Source: Gammaproteobacteria bacterium (GTDB lineage Bacteria > Pseudomonadota > Gammaproteobacteria > Enterobacterales > Kangiellaceae). Taken from it: 64,000 nucleotides of DNA. The notes beneath the pieces were generated by a model. It worked only from the letters and a program-made list of their open reading frames with translations, searched no databases and was not told the DNA's origin. Shown piece after piece: positions 28,242 to 38,448 of the stretch. Within the stretch, counting starts at the first letter, position 1, and the number at the start of each line of letters is the position of its first letter. Position numbers and translations under genes: made by a program. The DNA lies in assembly GCA_013373545.1 (NCBI GenBank), contig JABXHQ010000025.1, positions 20,232 through 84,231 on the forward strand, given 5' to 3'.

Positions 28242-29129
28242 ATGCCATGGTTACAATTAAAGTTTGGCACAGAACAAGCACATGTCGATGCCATTTCCGA
28301 CTTTCTCATGGAACTCGATGCACTGTCTCTAACCTACGAGGACGCCGAAGATCGCCCCATTTTAGAGCCGCTGCCCGGCGAAACGCCCTTATGGGACTCG
28401 TTGGTGGTCACCGCTTTATTTGACGCCAACATCAATACCGATGAGATTTTGCAGGCGATTACTAGCTCAGCATACGCAGCTCATCTGCAGAATCCAAAAT
28501 TCGAAGCGCTCGAAGATAAAGATTGGGTACGCGAGTGGATGGATAGCTTCAAACCCATTGCGTTCGGAGAGCGGCTTTGGATTGTTCCCAGTTGGCATCA
28601 ACCCCCGGATCCCGACGCGGTCAATATTTTACTCGACCCAGGGCTCGCTTTTGGTACCGGGACTCACCCCACAACCGCACTTTGTCTACAGTGGCTGGAT
28701 GGCGTTAGCGTTACCGACAAAACAGTTTTGGATTATGGCTGCGGTAGTGGGATCTTAGCAATTGCAGCAACTTTATTGGGCGCTCGCGCAACCTTAGCGA
28801 TTGATATCGATCCACAAGCCTTAACCGCAACGCGCGACAATATGCAACGCAATAACCTCGCAACAACTCGCATTGAAGTTGGTTTACCCGCCGCTGCCGA
28901 CGAGCGCCAATTTGATCTGGTGATAGCGAATATCTTGGCAGGACCGTTACAACAGTTAGCGCCTGCCATCGCCGCTAAAGTAGCACCAGGCGGGCAACTC
29001 GTGCTATCCGGGTTGTTAGCCGAGCAAGCAGAAGAAATTAGCCAAGTTTACGCAAAATGGTTTAATATGCAGCCAGCAACTCAATTGGAAGATTGGGTGC
29101 GTTTAGAGGGAAGCAAAAAAGATGTCTGA
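28242..29129 (+). CDS. prmA: Ribosomal protein L11 methyltransferase
   Basis: PrmA trimethylates ribosomal protein L11 using S-adenosylmethionine. The 295-residue protein has the usual N-terminal substrate-recognition domain and a methyltransferase domain with LDPGLAFGTGTHPTT, motif I LDYGCGSGILAIAA and the NILAGPL motif. Its length and start (MPWLQLKFGTEQA) match E. coli. The prmA-dusB-fis order is a gammaproteobacterial hallmark. Confidence 0.97.
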   Translation: MPWLQLKFGTEQAHVDAISDFLMELDALSLTYEDAEDRPILEPLPGETPLWDSLVVTALFDANINTDEILQAITSSAYAAHLQNPKFEALEDKDWVREWMDSFKPIAFGERLWIVPSWHQPPDPDAVNILLDPGLAFGTGTHPTTALCLQWLDGVSVTDKTVLDYGCGSGILAIAATLLGARATLAIDIDPQALTATRDNMQRNNLATTRIEVGLPAAADERQFDLVIANILAGPLQQLAPAIAAKVAPGGQLVLSGLLAEQAEEISQVYAKWFNMQPATQLEDWVRLEGSKKDV

Positions 29130-29186
29130 CTGTTAAGCAGGCTTCATCGAGATCCGAAGAAAACTAATAAAGGATTCGTTTACTAG

Positions 29187-30581
29187 ATGTCGCAATCAAT
29201 ATTCACACGTTGCCCAGAGTGCCATACGGTCTTTAAGGTGACTGAACAGCACCTTGCGCTGGCCAAAGGGCGAGTGCGCTGTGGTGCTTGCTTGCACGTG
29301 TTTTTAGCGACTGAACATTTAGTCCGTCCCAAAGAAAAAAGCGTACCGCAAAGTTCCAGCATTGAACGCACCATCGAACGAACGATTACCAGCGACCACG
29401 AGCACGACGAAATTGTGCAACCGGCCTCCGACGAAGGATTGTTGTTACGCGCGTCCAATGAAGCTGAGCAAGCTATTAAATGGGGCGATAAACCGACCTC
29501 TAAAACCGCCTATCCGATTGCTAGTTTTGGTGCAACTGAATCTGCTGAGGACGAAGCTGCAACCGACTTAACTGGCGATAGCCAAGTTGATGAGGCGCCG
29601 CACCAGCAAGTGGTGGATGACTTGAACGCGGACTCAGGGGTAAGCACAGAGCCAGAGTCAGCGGAGCAAGCACCTGAGCCATTTGCCGATATTGACAGCG
29701 CACCCGAGCCAATGGATGACGATCCGAGCGACAGTGCCATTGAAGATTTCGCGATTGATTCTTTTATCGACGATGAAGCAGATGAGGTGAGCGACGCGCT
29801 GCCCTATGCCGAGGACGATGCCGCCAATGTTGACGTCGCCAGCGACGGCCCTGATGACCACCTTGAGGTCACAACAACAAACAGCGACACAGAATCACTC
29901 GATCTTGCTGCAACCGTTTCTGCAGCATCGCTAACACCAACGACTCCGGCCTCTGCTGACGAAGCTGCAGAGCAGTTAGCAGCTGAGATGAAAACTGAGC
30001 AGCCGACGCTCACTGATGACTTTTCAATTGATCGTCTCAACGATGTACTAGCGGATGAAGACTTTGAGCCAGATCCATTGGATGAGTTTGACGATATGGT
30101 GCAGCAAAAAAGTCACGCGCTCAAATGGACCATTGCAGCAGTCGTGCTGCTCGCTGGATTTGGCTACTTCACGGCTTGGCTGTGGAGTGAGCGCCAAACG
30201 CTAGCTTGGGATGAAACTTGGGGCAGTAGTGTACAGCTTTTATGTTCGGTCGCTCCTTGTGAGTTGGCTCCTCGGCGGGATATTGCTGCCATTGAATTAT
30301 TGCAACGAGACATTCGTCCTAGTGATGACGATCCCGAAATCACCGAGTTTAATCTTTTCATACGCAATAACGCAGCATTTGACCAACCTTACCCAACGGT
30401 TGAAATCCGTTTTACCGACACCAAAGGCGAAATAGTCTCAACCGAGCGCCATCTGCCACAGGATTATCTGGCCAGCGAACTCAAAGACCAAATGATGCCG
30501 CGTAATCAAAAAACCTTAATTTTGATTAAAGCACGCCAATCTCACGCCAACGCTTTTGGCTTTGAGTTCAGTTTTTTATAA
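29187..30581 (+). CDS. Zinc-ribbon, DUF3426 single-pass membrane protein
   Basis: The 464-residue protein opens with an MJ0042-type zinc ribbon (CPECHTVFKV, then CGACLHVF, residues 9-35). A long linker of about 250 residues, extremely rich in Asp, Glu, Ala and Ser, leads to a membrane segment (about 313-334) and a C-terminal DUF3426 domain placed outside the cytoplasm. The function is unknown. Homologues often sit next to prmA or dusB as here. The linker is longer than I would expect for the family. Confidence 0.85.
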   Translation: MSQSIFTRCPECHTVFKVTEQHLALAKGRVRCGACLHVFLATEHLVRPKEKSVPQSSSIERTIERTITSDHEHDEIVQPASDEGLLLRASNEAEQAIKWGDKPTSKTAYPIASFGATESAEDEAATDLTGDSQVDEAPHQQVVDDLNADSGVSTEPESAEQAPEPFADIDSAPEPMDDDPSDSAIEDFAIDSFIDDEADEVSDALPYAEDDAANVDVASDGPDDHLEVTTTNSDTESLDLAATVSAASLTPTTPASADEAAEQLAAEMKTEQPTLTDDFSIDRLNDVLADEDFEPDPLDEFDDMVQQKSHALKWTIAAVVLLAGFGYFTAWLWSERQTLAWDETWGSSVQLLCSVAPCELAPRRDIAAIELLQRDIRPSDDDPEITEFNLFIRNNAAFDQPYPTVEIRFTDTKGEIVSTERHLPQDYLASELKDQMMPRNQKTLILIKARQSHANAFGFEFSFL

Positions 30582-30692
30582 CCAGAGGTTAGGAATTCCT
30601 CGTTTCACCGGTGCTTTTACAACTCCTGCTTTGCTAACTGTTTGTTTTATCGATTTTCCTGAAAATCAAGGCCTTTTCTGCAGATTTTTTCG

Positions 30693-30721
30693 TTTTCAAA
30701 GTCGATTAAAAAGTGTATGAT
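30693..30721 (+). promoter_or_regulatory. Predicted promoter of dusB-fis
   Basis: TTTTCA (30693-30698) and TATGAT (30716-30721) are 17 bases apart, followed by a G+C-rich discriminator (TTGGCGC). In E. coli the dusB-fis promoter is growth-rate and ppGpp controlled through a G+C-rich discriminator; the same control is inferred here. Confidence 0.5.
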
Positions 30722-30765
30722 TTGGCGCTTTCTTAACCAGCTCTGATGTGGGTTTTCGCAAAGCT

Positions 30766-31752
30766 ATGAATATAGGTCCGTACCAACTGGACAATCAGTT
30801 AGTTCTGGCACCTATGGCAGGCGTCACCGACCGACCATTTCGCATGCTGTGCAAAGAGCATGGCGCCGGAATGACAGTATCAGAAATGATTGCAGCAAAT
30901 CCTCAGCTACGCAATACGCGTAAAAGTCGACTGCGCTCTGATCATAACGGTGAAACCGGGATCCGCTCCGTGCAAATTGCCGGTGCAGAACCAGAAATGA
31001 TGGCCCAAGCCGCACGCTACAACGTAAGCCAAGGCGCACAGGTCATTGACATCAACATGGGTTGCCCAGCAAAAAAAGTTTGCAATAAAGCAGCCGGTTC
31101 AGCTTTGATGAAAGAGCCGGAACTGGTTGAGCAGATTTTATCAGCAGTGGTCAACGCGGTTGATGTTCCCGTCACCTTAAAAATCAGAACCGGTTGGGAT
31201 GGTGATCATAAAAATGGTATTGAGATTGCCAAGATTGCACAATCGTGCGGCATTGTCTCTTTAGCTATCCACGGTCGAACCCGAGCGTGTGGCTATAAAG
31301 GCGCAGCTGAATATGACACGATTCGCGCGATCAAGGCTTCAATTGCCATTCCCGTTATCGCGAACGGGGACATTACGTCACCAGAAAAGGCACGTTATGT
31401 TTTAGATTACACTGGTGCCGATGCCATCATGATTGGTCGAGCCGCACAAGGGCGTCCGTGGATATTCCGAGAAATATTACATTTCTTAGAGACCGGGCAA
31501 AGGTTAAGTGAACCAGAGGTAGACGAGATTGAAGACATAATGCTTCGGCATATTAGTCATCTTCATTCGTTTTATGGGAAAGGTCAGGGAACACGCATCG
31601 CTCGTAAGCATGTTTCCTGGTATTTGAAGGAGCAGCCCAACAGTCAAGACTTTAGGAATCAATTCGTTCGAATTGAAGACTCAGAGCAACAACTGTTAGC
31701 TGCGAAGCAGTTCTTTCAACAACAAAAATTGAAACAGGCAAAAGTAGCATGA
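30766..31752 (+). CDS. dusB: tRNA-dihydrouridine synthase B
   Basis: DusB is an FMN enzyme reducing U17 of tRNA to dihydrouridine. It has 328 residues from the ATG at 30766, chosen because [10 protein letters not shown] aligns with the E. coli start; a GTG at 30748 would add 6 residues. Visible motifs are [13 protein letters not shown], the catalytic Cys in [19 protein letters not shown], and [12 protein letters not shown] for FMN phosphate binding. fis follows with a 4-base overlap. Confidence 0.97.
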   Translation: MNIGPYQLDNQLVLAPMAGVTDRPFRMLCKEHGAGMTVSEMIAANPQLRNTRKSRLRSDHNGETGIRSVQIAGAEPEMMAQAARYNVSQGAQVIDINMGCPAKKVCNKAAGSALMKEPELVEQILSAVVNAVDVPVTLKIRTGWDGDHKNGIEIAKIAQSCGIVSLAIHGRTRACGYKGAAEYDTIRAIKASIAIPVIANGDITSPEKARYVLDYTGADAIMIGRAAQGRPWIFREILHFLETGQRLSEPEVDEIEDIMLRHISHLHSFYGKGQGTRIARKHVSWYLKEQPNSQDFRNQFVRIEDSEQQLLAAKQFFQQQKLKQAKVA

Positions 31753-32045
31753 GCATTCTAGAAACAATGGAAACCGTAACAACCACCGAAAATGTCAGTA
31801 GTGCGCCCGTTGTCGAGCAACCTACTCTTCGAGAAAGTGTAAACATCGCGATTAAAAACTACTTCGACTCTTTAGATGGACAAACACCATCTGAATTATA
31901 TGAAATGGTTTTAGCCGAAATTGAAGCACCTCTTCTTGAGCGCGTTATGGAATATACGCGTGGAAATCAAACAAAAGCAGCTATTATTCTTGGGTTAAAC
32001 CGAGGCACTTTGCGTAAAAAACTTAAAATTTACGGCTTAAACTAA
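31749..32045 (+). CDS. fis: DNA-binding nucleoid protein Fis
   Basis: Fis bends DNA and controls rRNA transcription, supercoiling and recombination. The 98-residue length is canonical. The C-terminal helix-turn-helix ([20 protein letters not shown]) is almost identical to the family consensus, and the central dimerisation helices are present. It is coupled to dusB by an ATGA overlap and ends in an intrinsic terminator. Confidence 0.98.
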   Translation: MSILETMETVTTTENVSSAPVVEQPTLRESVNIAIKNYFDSLDGQTPSELYEMVLAEIEAPLLERVMEYTRGNQTKAAIILGLNRGTLRKKLKIYGLN

Positions 32046-32052
32046 TTACTTT

Positions 32053-32087
32053 ATTGGTGAGGCACTTGCCTCACCAATCATTTGTTC
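32053..32087 (+). terminator. Intrinsic terminator after fis
   Basis: ATTGGTGAGGC (32053-32063), loop ACTT, GCCTCACCAAT (32068-32078): a perfect 11-bp stem, then the moderately T-rich CATTTGTTC. It closes the dusB-fis unit 8 bases after fis. Confidence 0.75.
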
Positions 32088-32141
32088 TATAACTATATCC
32101 AATCCAAATCGCTTTCGACTTCTTAATTAAGAGGCTTTTCC

Positions 32142-33713
32142 ATGCAGCAACTACGGCCCATTCGCCGCGCACTGATCAGTGTATCGGATAAAACCGGTGT
32201 TATTGAATTCGCACAACAGCTAGTCGATCTCAAAGTCGATATTTTATCGACCGGAGGCACTGCAAAACTATTACAAGATAATGGTATTCCGGTAACGGAA
32301 GTCTCATCTTACACCGGGTTTCCCGAAATGATGGACGGACGAATTAAAACCCTTCACCCAAAGATTCATGGCGGACTTCTTGGACGTCGTGGCACTGACG
32401 ATGCCATTATGGATGAACACGGTATCGATGCGATTGATTTGCTCGTTGTTAACCTTTACCCGTTCGAACAAACTGTCGCTCGCGATGACTGCACGCTTCC
32501 TTTAGCTATCGAAAATATTGATATCGGTGGCCCGACAATGTTAAGAGCTGCAGCTAAAAATCATAACGATGTTACCGTTGTTGTGGATCATAAAGATTAT
32601 AAACGAGTCATTGAGTCGTTAAAAAACCATCAAGGAACTGGTCTTGAGTTGCGCTTTGAACTCGCCACTAAGACATTTGGTCACACGGCTAAATACGATG
32701 GTGCGATCGCCAACTACTTAAGCGCTCGTAGCCAATCAAATGACGACGTTAAAGATTTTCCTGACACATTTTCTATGCAATTTAGCAAAGCTCAAGAAAT
32801 GCGTTACGGTGAAAATCCGCATCAAAAAGCAGCCTTTTACATTGAAACGAATGCTAAAGAAGCCAGCGTTTCTACGGCCAAGCAAATTCAAGGTAAAGAA
32901 CTTTCATTTAATAATGTTGCCGATACCGATGCAGCTCTCGAATGTGTTAAAAGTTTTCAAACACCAGCTTGTGTGATTGTTAAGCACGCGAATCCATGTG
33001 GAGTTGCCACCGGAGCAACCATTTTAGAAGCCTACAATCGCGCCTATCAAACCGATCCGACATCTGCTTTTGGTGGCATAATTGCGTTTAACCGTGAACT
33101 CGACGAAACCACCGCTGCAGCAATTATCGATCGTCAGTTTGTAGAGGTCATTATTGCGCCTAAAATTTCCGCCGCGGCAGCCAATATAGTCGCGAATAAA
33201 AAGAATGTACGATTACTTGAGTGCGGTGAGTGGCAATCGGCTTTACCTGGCCTCGACTACAAACGCGTCAATGGAGGCCTTTTGGTTCAAGATCGCGATC
33301 TTGGCGCTATTGGTTTTGACGATCTTAAAATCGTCTCAAAGAAGACTCCAAGCGAACAAGAAATTCGTGACTTACTATTTAGTTGGAAAGTCGCCAAATT
33401 CGTTAAATCTAATGCCATCGTATATGCCAAGAACGAACAAACTATCGGTGTCGGTGCCGGCCAAATGAGTCGGGTGTACTCGGCAAAAATAGCCGGTATT
33501 AAAGCCGCCGACGAAAACCTTGTAGTTAAAGGTTCAGTAATGGCATCCGATGCGTTCTTTCCATTCCGGGACGGAATAGACTCGGCCGCAGAAGCTGGCA
33601 TTACAGCGGTCATTCAGCCCGGTGGTTCCATGCGTGATGAAGAAGTCATCGCAGCAGCGGACGAACACGATATGGCAATGGTCTTTACCGGTATGCGCCA
33701 CTTCCGCCACTAA
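32142..33713 (+). CDS. purH: Bifunctional AICAR transformylase / IMP cyclohydrolase
   Basis: PurH performs the last two steps of IMP synthesis: formylation of AICAR and ring closure to IMP. The 523-residue protein contains the N-terminal cyclohydrolase domain ([38 protein letters not shown]) and the C-terminal transformylase domain with the catalytic Lys-His in [12 protein letters not shown]. Length and motifs are standard. No PurR-type operator was seen upstream. purD lies downstream, separated by a terminator and a small barrel gene. Confidence 0.98.
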   Translation: MQQLRPIRRALISVSDKTGVIEFAQQLVDLKVDILSTGGTAKLLQDNGIPVTEVSSYTGFPEMMDGRIKTLHPKIHGGLLGRRGTDDAIMDEHGIDAIDLLVVNLYPFEQTVARDDCTLPLAIENIDIGGPTMLRAAAKNHNDVTVVVDHKDYKRVIESLKNHQGTGLELRFELATKTFGHTAKYDGAIANYLSARSQSNDDVKDFPDTFSMQFSKAQEMRYGENPHQKAAFYIETNAKEASVSTAKQIQGKELSFNNVADTDAALECVKSFQTPACVIVKHANPCGVATGATILEAYNRAYQTDPTSAFGGIIAFNRELDETTAAAIIDRQFVEVIIAPKISAAAANIVANKKNVRLLECGEWQSALPGLDYKRVNGGLLVQDRDLGAIGFDDLKIVSKKTPSEQEIRDLLFSWKVAKFVKSNAIVYAKNEQTIGVGAGQMSRVYSAKIAGIKAADENLVVKGSVMASDAFFPFRDGIDSAAEAGITAVIQPGGSMRDEEVIAAADEHDMAMVFTGMRHFRH

Positions 33714-33719
33714 GCTTTT

Positions 33720-33753
33720 AACTCAGCAAGAAACTTTTCTTGCTGAGTTTTTT
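33720..33753 (+). terminator. Intrinsic terminator after purH
   Basis: ACTCAGCAAGAAA pairs with TTTCTTGCTGAGT (33721-33748), followed by TTTTT. A long stem just after the purH stop. Confidence 0.92.
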
Positions 33754-33847
33754 CCATTCAGATTCCGTTCATTTTTCTTTTCGTAATATGTGCCTCACAC
33801 AACCACGACGGTTGTTTTAAATTTAATTAACGAAAGGAAAGTACATT

Positions 33848-34390
33848 ATGAAAAAGCAACTAATTGTTTCTGCCATCGCTTCTGTTCTTGCGGTATCAGC
33901 TTACGCAGATGGCCCCTCTTTTGATTTTATCGAAGGCGGTTATGCAGACGCATATGAAACGGATGGTTTTTTAATTCGCGGTAACGCTTCAATTACCGAT
34001 CAAGTATTCTTCACCGGCTCTTATGAGAGTGTTGGCGAACAAAGTGTTGACCTCAACTCAACATTATTAGGTTTTGGTTATAGAATTTTTGACGACAACA
34101 GCAGCACGCTATATACCCAGCTGGCTTACTTCGATTTTGAAGTAGACTCACCATTAGGCTCGGACAGCGAAGATGGTTTTCAGTTAGGCTTGGGCTATCG
34201 CAGCCAGTTAAGCGCACAAACCCAACTCTATACTGAGTTAAACCATTTAGAAGTCGACAGCGACTCACTAACCCAGGTTGTCATTGGCTTACGTCAAAAT
34301 TTCACGCCAGAGTTAGGCGGTTTCTTTGAAGCAAAAACCGACGATTTTGACAACGATGGCTTTGCAGTTGGTCTAACTTACAACTTCTAA
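33848..34390 (+). CDS. Small outer-membrane beta-barrel protein, function unknown
   Basis: A 180-residue protein with a clear signal peptide (about residues 1-20, ending SAYA), followed by alternating hydrophobic/polar strands with many Gly, Tyr and Phe residues and ending in YNF, as expected for an eight-stranded outer-membrane barrel. A strong GAAAGGAAAG ribosome site precedes the ATG. It lies between purH and purD without an obvious link to purine synthesis. A hairpin (33799-33815) in the leader may influence its expression. Adhesion, scaffolding or small-molecule passage are all possible. Confidence 0.75.
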   Translation: MKKQLIVSAIASVLAVSAYADGPSFDFIEGGYADAYETDGFLIRGNASITDQVFFTGSYESVGEQSVDLNSTLLGFGYRIFDDNSSTLYTQLAYFDFEVDSPLGSDSEDGFQLGLGYRSQLSAQTQLYTELNHLEVDSDSLTQVVIGLRQNFTPELGGFFEAKTDDFDNDGFAVGLTYNF

Positions 34391-34504
34391 CCCATTATCG
34401 AAGTTTTTTGCCTTATTCGGTCGTCAAACGACGACCGAATCCTTTATCACAGCGACTATTCACGATAAAATCACTCTCATTATCTGATCAAACTGAGAGT
34501 CGCA

Positions 34505-35788
34505 ATGAATATATTAATTATTGGTAGCGGCGGGCGTGAGCATGCGCTTGCTTGGAAAGCCGCCCAAAATCCATCTGTCAAAACCGTTTATGTCGCTCCC
34601 GGTAACGCTGGTACCGCGCATGAAGAAAAGGTTGAGAATATTGCCATTGATGGCACTGATATAGATGGATTAATACAATTCGCTGAAGAACATCAAATTG
34701 CATTGACGATTGTTGGACCAGAGGCACCTTTAGTGATTGGTGTTGTTGATGCTTTTAATCAAAAGGGGTTAAAAATATTTGGCCCAACGAAAGGTGCGGC
34801 TCAGCTAGAGGGCTCGAAAGCCTTCACTAAAGACTTCCTCGCTAGGCATAAAATCCCCACCGCCGCATATGGTAACTTTACCGATATCGATGAGGCAAAA
34901 GAATATGTCAAGCAGCAGGGTACACCTATTGTTATTAAAGCTGATGGATTAGCGGCCGGCAAAGGCGTCATTATCGCGCAAACGGAAGCCGAAGCTTTTG
35001 CTGCCATTGACGACATGTTGGCCGATAATAAATTCGGCGATGCCGGATCACGAGTCGTCGTCGAAGAGTTTTTAGTCGGTGAAGAAGCAAGCTTCATTGT
35101 AATGGTCGATGGTGAAAACGTTTTACCTTTAGCCACCTCACAAGATCATAAAGCACGTGATGATGGCGATAAAGGTCCCAATACTGGCGGCATGGGAGCC
35201 TATTCACCTGCCCCCGTCGTTACTCAGGCCATTCACGATCGAGCAATGGAAGAAGTGATCTGGCCAACAGTTAAAGGCATGGCGGCAGAAGGTCATCCTT
35301 ACACCGGTTTTCTGTATGCCGGATTAATGATCGATGCTGATGGAACCCCAAAAGTGTTGGAGTATAACTGTCGATTTGGCGACCCAGAAACCCAACCGAT
35401 TATGTTTCGAATGCAGTCAGACTTAGTACAACTATGCTTCGATGCGCTTGATAAGAAACTTGATCAAGTCTCTTGCGAATGGGATGAGCGAGCTGCACTG
35501 GGTGTTGTATTAGCGGCAGGTGGTTACCCAGAGAGTTATAAAAAAGGTGACGTCATTTCTGGCCTTGACCAAGATATTCAAGATACCAAAGTCTTCCACG
35601 CAGGGACTTCTCTCGATGGTGACCAAGTCGTAACATCCGGCGGCCGAGTGTTGTGCGTGGTTGGTTTGGGCGAAACAGTCACACAGGCACAACAATTGGC
35701 TTATCAGCGAGCTGAAGCGATATCTTGGAATAATTTATATAAACGAAATGACATTGGTCATAAAGCTATTGCTCGAGAAGGTAACTAG
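34505..35788 (+). CDS. purD: Phosphoribosylamine-glycine ligase
   Basis: PurD joins glycine to phosphoribosylamine with ATP, the second step of purine synthesis. The 427-residue ATP-grasp protein starts with MNILIIGSGGREHALAWK and has IVIKADGLAAGKGV, HKARDDGDKGPNTGGMGAYSPAP and the metal-binding YNCRFGDPETQ motif. All are intact. An intrinsic terminator follows directly. Confidence 0.98.
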   Translation: MNILIIGSGGREHALAWKAAQNPSVKTVYVAPGNAGTAHEEKVENIAIDGTDIDGLIQFAEEHQIALTIVGPEAPLVIGVVDAFNQKGLKIFGPTKGAAQLEGSKAFTKDFLARHKIPTAAYGNFTDIDEAKEYVKQQGTPIVIKADGLAAGKGVIIAQTEAEAFAAIDDMLADNKFGDAGSRVVVEEFLVGEEASFIVMVDGENVLPLATSQDHKARDDGDKGPNTGGMGAYSPAPVVTQAIHDRAMEEVIWPTVKGMAAEGHPYTGFLYAGLMIDADGTPKVLEYNCRFGDPETQPIMFRMQSDLVQLCFDALDKKLDQVSCEWDERAALGVVLAAGGYPESYKKGDVISGLDQDIQDTKVFHAGTSLDGDQVVTSGGRVLCVVGLGETVTQAQQLAYQRAEAISWNNLYKRNDIGHKAIAREGN

Positions 35789-35790
35789 TT

Positions 35791-35815
35791 AAGGCCGCTT
35801 ATGCGGCCTTTTTTA
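35791..35815 (+). terminator. Intrinsic terminator after purD, abutting the ydbH start
   Basis: AAGGCCGC (35791-35798), loop TTAT, GCGGCCTT (35803-35810), then TTTT. The tail ends 3 bases before the start codon of ydbH at 35818. Confidence 0.9.
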
Positions 35816-35817
35816 TT

Positions 35818-38223
35818 ATGCGAAGATTAAAAAAGTTTCTAACCATATTTCTGGCTACATTCTGTTTCGGGATGCTAACTGTTTATTTAGCACTACCCAG
35901 TATTTTATCGCGCTTGATTGAGTCTTCCCTTCCTAGCACGGTGGTGCTAGAGAGCATCGAAATAGAACGCTCTTTTAGTAATAGAATTTATATTGAGTCA
36001 ATGGCTTTTGTCGATGATTTTGGTAATCGAGCGCAGATTCAACAGATAGCTATAGAATTAAGCTTTCTTCGAATGGCGATAGAGGATATAAAAATAGCTC
36101 GCGTCGAGCTTAATCTAATTGATTACAATAGCTTATCTAAACACCAATTTAACCAAGCTGATAACCCGCCTGAAACTCAGTCAAAATTAATTTCTTGGCC
36201 AATCGAAATTCAGCAAATAGTCATTGCAACAACGCTCGATGGTGCCGAGATTTCCTTGCAGGGCGATGCTAAATTTAGCTCGCACCATAACGCATTTAAC
36301 TTTAATGTATTCCGCAATAAGTATGAGCTGGCTCAGGCTTCACTAACCAGTGCGAGCCTAGAACAATATAATTTGGCATTATCGGCGCAAGACTTCCCAG
36401 TTGAGCTGCTGGAACCGCTAGCGATTAAATATCTAAATTTTGCTGAAGCGAAAGGGCAACTAAGTGTAACTACACAGCAAAGTTTTACTGTAGAAGAGCT
36501 TTTGAACCACACTTTAAAGTTAGTTCCAATTGAGATCGTCGTTAAGAATTTAGTGCTAAAACATCCTAGCATCGGAAATATTACCTCTCCATCCGCCAAC
36601 TTAACTTTAGCCAAGAATGATCTCGGGTTTAATGGCAAACTGGATACAAGCGGTTTATTAGTTATCAATCACCATGGTATTGCTAACAAACCAATTGGAT
36701 TTGAGTTACATAACCAAATTCAATTCATTGGATTGGAACAGATTAAACTTGCCGGCCAATTCACTCTTAAAGACCGCTTGAAAGGTCGCTTTCAAAGTCA
36801 TTCAGATGAGAACTTCAAGCGCGTTGATTCAAGTATAGAATTTAGTGCCAGCAAGCTAGACCGGTCTGATTTTGAACTTTCCAATGCACCGAGCTCTAGC
36901 TTAGAAGACTTTAGTGTAGAAAATCTTACCAGTCGCATCAATATTCAATCAGACTTAACCAATAATCAGCATAAGTTAAGTTTTGGCGAAACAAAAATCG
37001 CAAAAGCGACGGCTAAAATTGATGGCTACTTGCTTTCTTTAAGCCAGATTTTGCTAAGCAACAGTAAAATATTAGATGCGAATTTTTCAACAAAACTAGA
37101 AGCTGGCAAAATCAAGGTTGGTAACCAAAGGTTTAACGCTCAATATTTAAGTAAACTAGTCGCACAATTACGGTTAAATTCAACAATGCTGGTTATCGAT
37201 GGCGGAACCGAGCTAATGTTTGAAAGTGAAACAAAATCAACTCAACTCTCGAGTAGCTCGAGATTTAATTTTGAGTATTTTCTTGCGCAAGACACCTGGC
37301 AACTAATAAAGAAGGGTAAATTTACAGTTACCCGGTTAAAGCCTAGTTTAACCGCTTGGCTTGGACCTACTACTATGAAACCTTATCAACTGAATAGTGA
37401 CCTAGACGGCATCGTTAACATAGTCGTAAAGCAACAGCCAGACCGCGAATTCAAAATTAAAGGAAACGTTGTAAGCATCATTAGTGATGCTAGTATCACC
37501 GCCAGCCGTTTTTCCGATATTCGTCTAGAGGCTAACTGGCCAGAACTGCAACCTTGGTTTAACTTTGGCCTAAGCACACAATTCAAAGTTGATTATCTTG
37601 CGCAAGATCAGCAGGAGTATATTGCAAACGCTGACGTATTATTAATTCCTGATTTTAAGCTAAAAGGAGTTAATATTAAGGCAAAACTATTAGAAGGTGA
37701 TGCCTCGGCTTCGACCCCTAACGAATACCTTGGTCTAGATGATTTATCAGGAAAGTTAATTCTAGATAAAGTTGATCTAGAAAAGGTTTTAACCATTGCA
37801 AATCTAACCGCTCTATCCGCCTCAGGTAAAGTTAGCGGAGAGTTGCCATTTAAAGTCGAGAATGGTTATCCGAAATTCGAAGGTGGTCAGCTCACGTCTG
37901 AAAAAGGTAGAGTTAGTTATTTACCAGCAGGAAAGAAACTGGAGCTAACGACCGATAATGCAAAAGATATTGCAAGTATTGCATTACAAAACTATCATTT
38001 TGACAAGATGCAATTAACTGTGAACGCAAACACACCCTGCACCTTCGATGTAAACATCCAATTGTCTGGACGCAATCCCGACCTGGGCAAGAAGCAAAGT
38101 CAAAATTTTAATATTAATTATAGACCGAACTCTAATGTTAATTTGTTTTATCTTTTGATGTTAGGGGTTGAGAACATTAAAAACTTCGATAGCGAAAAGT
38201 TATATTCAGGTTGTGTTAATTAG
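35818..38223 (+). CDS. ydbH: YdbH-family intermembrane phospholipid transport protein
   Basis: YdbH is an AsmA-like bridge protein. In E. coli it works with YnbE as one of three partly redundant systems (with TamB and YhdP) that move phospholipid to the outer membrane. This 801-residue copy has an N-terminal membrane anchor (about residues 7-29), a long beta-rich periplasmic body and the family C-terminal domain ending in a strand-rich segment with NVNLFYLLMLGVENI. It is somewhat shorter than the E. coli protein. Identification rests on architecture plus ynbE- and ydbL-like genes directly downstream. No ribosome site is visible because the purD terminator abuts the start. Confidence 0.85.
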   Translation: MRRLKKFLTIFLATFCFGMLTVYLALPSILSRLIESSLPSTVVLESIEIERSFSNRIYIESMAFVDDFGNRAQIQQIAIELSFLRMAIEDIKIARVELNLIDYNSLSKHQFNQADNPPETQSKLISWPIEIQQIVIATTLDGAEISLQGDAKFSSHHNAFNFNVFRNKYELAQASLTSASLEQYNLALSAQDFPVELLEPLAIKYLNFAEAKGQLSVTTQQSFTVEELLNHTLKLVPIEIVVKNLVLKHPSIGNITSPSANLTLAKNDLGFNGKLDTSGLLVINHHGIANKPIGFELHNQIQFIGLEQIKLAGQFTLKDRLKGRFQSHSDENFKRVDSSIEFSASKLDRSDFELSNAPSSSLEDFSVENLTSRINIQSDLTNNQHKLSFGETKIAKATAKIDGYLLSLSQILLSNSKILDANFSTKLEAGKIKVGNQRFNAQYLSKLVAQLRLNSTMLVIDGGTELMFESETKSTQLSSSSRFNFEYFLAQDTWQLIKKGKFTVTRLKPSLTAWLGPTTMKPYQLNSDLDGIVNIVVKQQPDREFKIKGNVVSIISDASITASRFSDIRLEANWPELQPWFNFGLSTQFKVDYLAQDQQEYIANADVLLIPDFKLKGVNIKAKLLEGDASASTPNEYLGLDDLSGKLILDKVDLEKVLTIANLTALSASGKVSGELPFKVENGYPKFEGGQLTSEKGRVSYLPAGKKLELTTDNAKDIASIALQNYHFDKMQLTVNANTPCTFDVNIQLSGRNPDLGKKQSQNFNINYRPNSNVNLFYLLMLGVENIKNFDSEKLYSGCVN

Positions 38224-38268
38224 TGTCCATTAATCTATAGCTTATGTAGCTAAACCAAGGGAAATCGA

Positions 38269-38439
38269 ATGAAAAATCTATTACTCCCAATTCTTACTTT
38301 GCCTTTACTGGCTGCGTGCACCATAAAAGTCGAGCCAAGCGATAAACCCATTAATGTTAATTTAAATATAACTCATGACATTCGAATTAAGATTCAGAAT
38401 GAAGTTGAAGATGTGTTAAACGATGATGAATTATTCTAA
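38269..38439 (+). CDS. ynbE: YnbE-like outer-membrane lipoprotein
   Basis: A 56-residue gene, easily missed by length cut-offs. The signal ends in a lipobox LAAC with the lipidated Cys at residue 17, followed by a short mature part with PINVNLNITHDIRIKI and an acidic end. In E. coli YnbE is a lipoprotein that stacks on the C-terminal end of YdbH to complete the bridge to the outer membrane; size, lipobox and position between ydbH and ydbL all agree. An AAGGGAAA ribosome site precedes the ATG. Confidence 0.88.
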   Translation: MKNLLLPILTLPLLAACTIKVEPSDKPINVNLNITHDIRIKIQNEVEDVLNDDELF

Positions 38440-38448
38440 GGAAGACTA

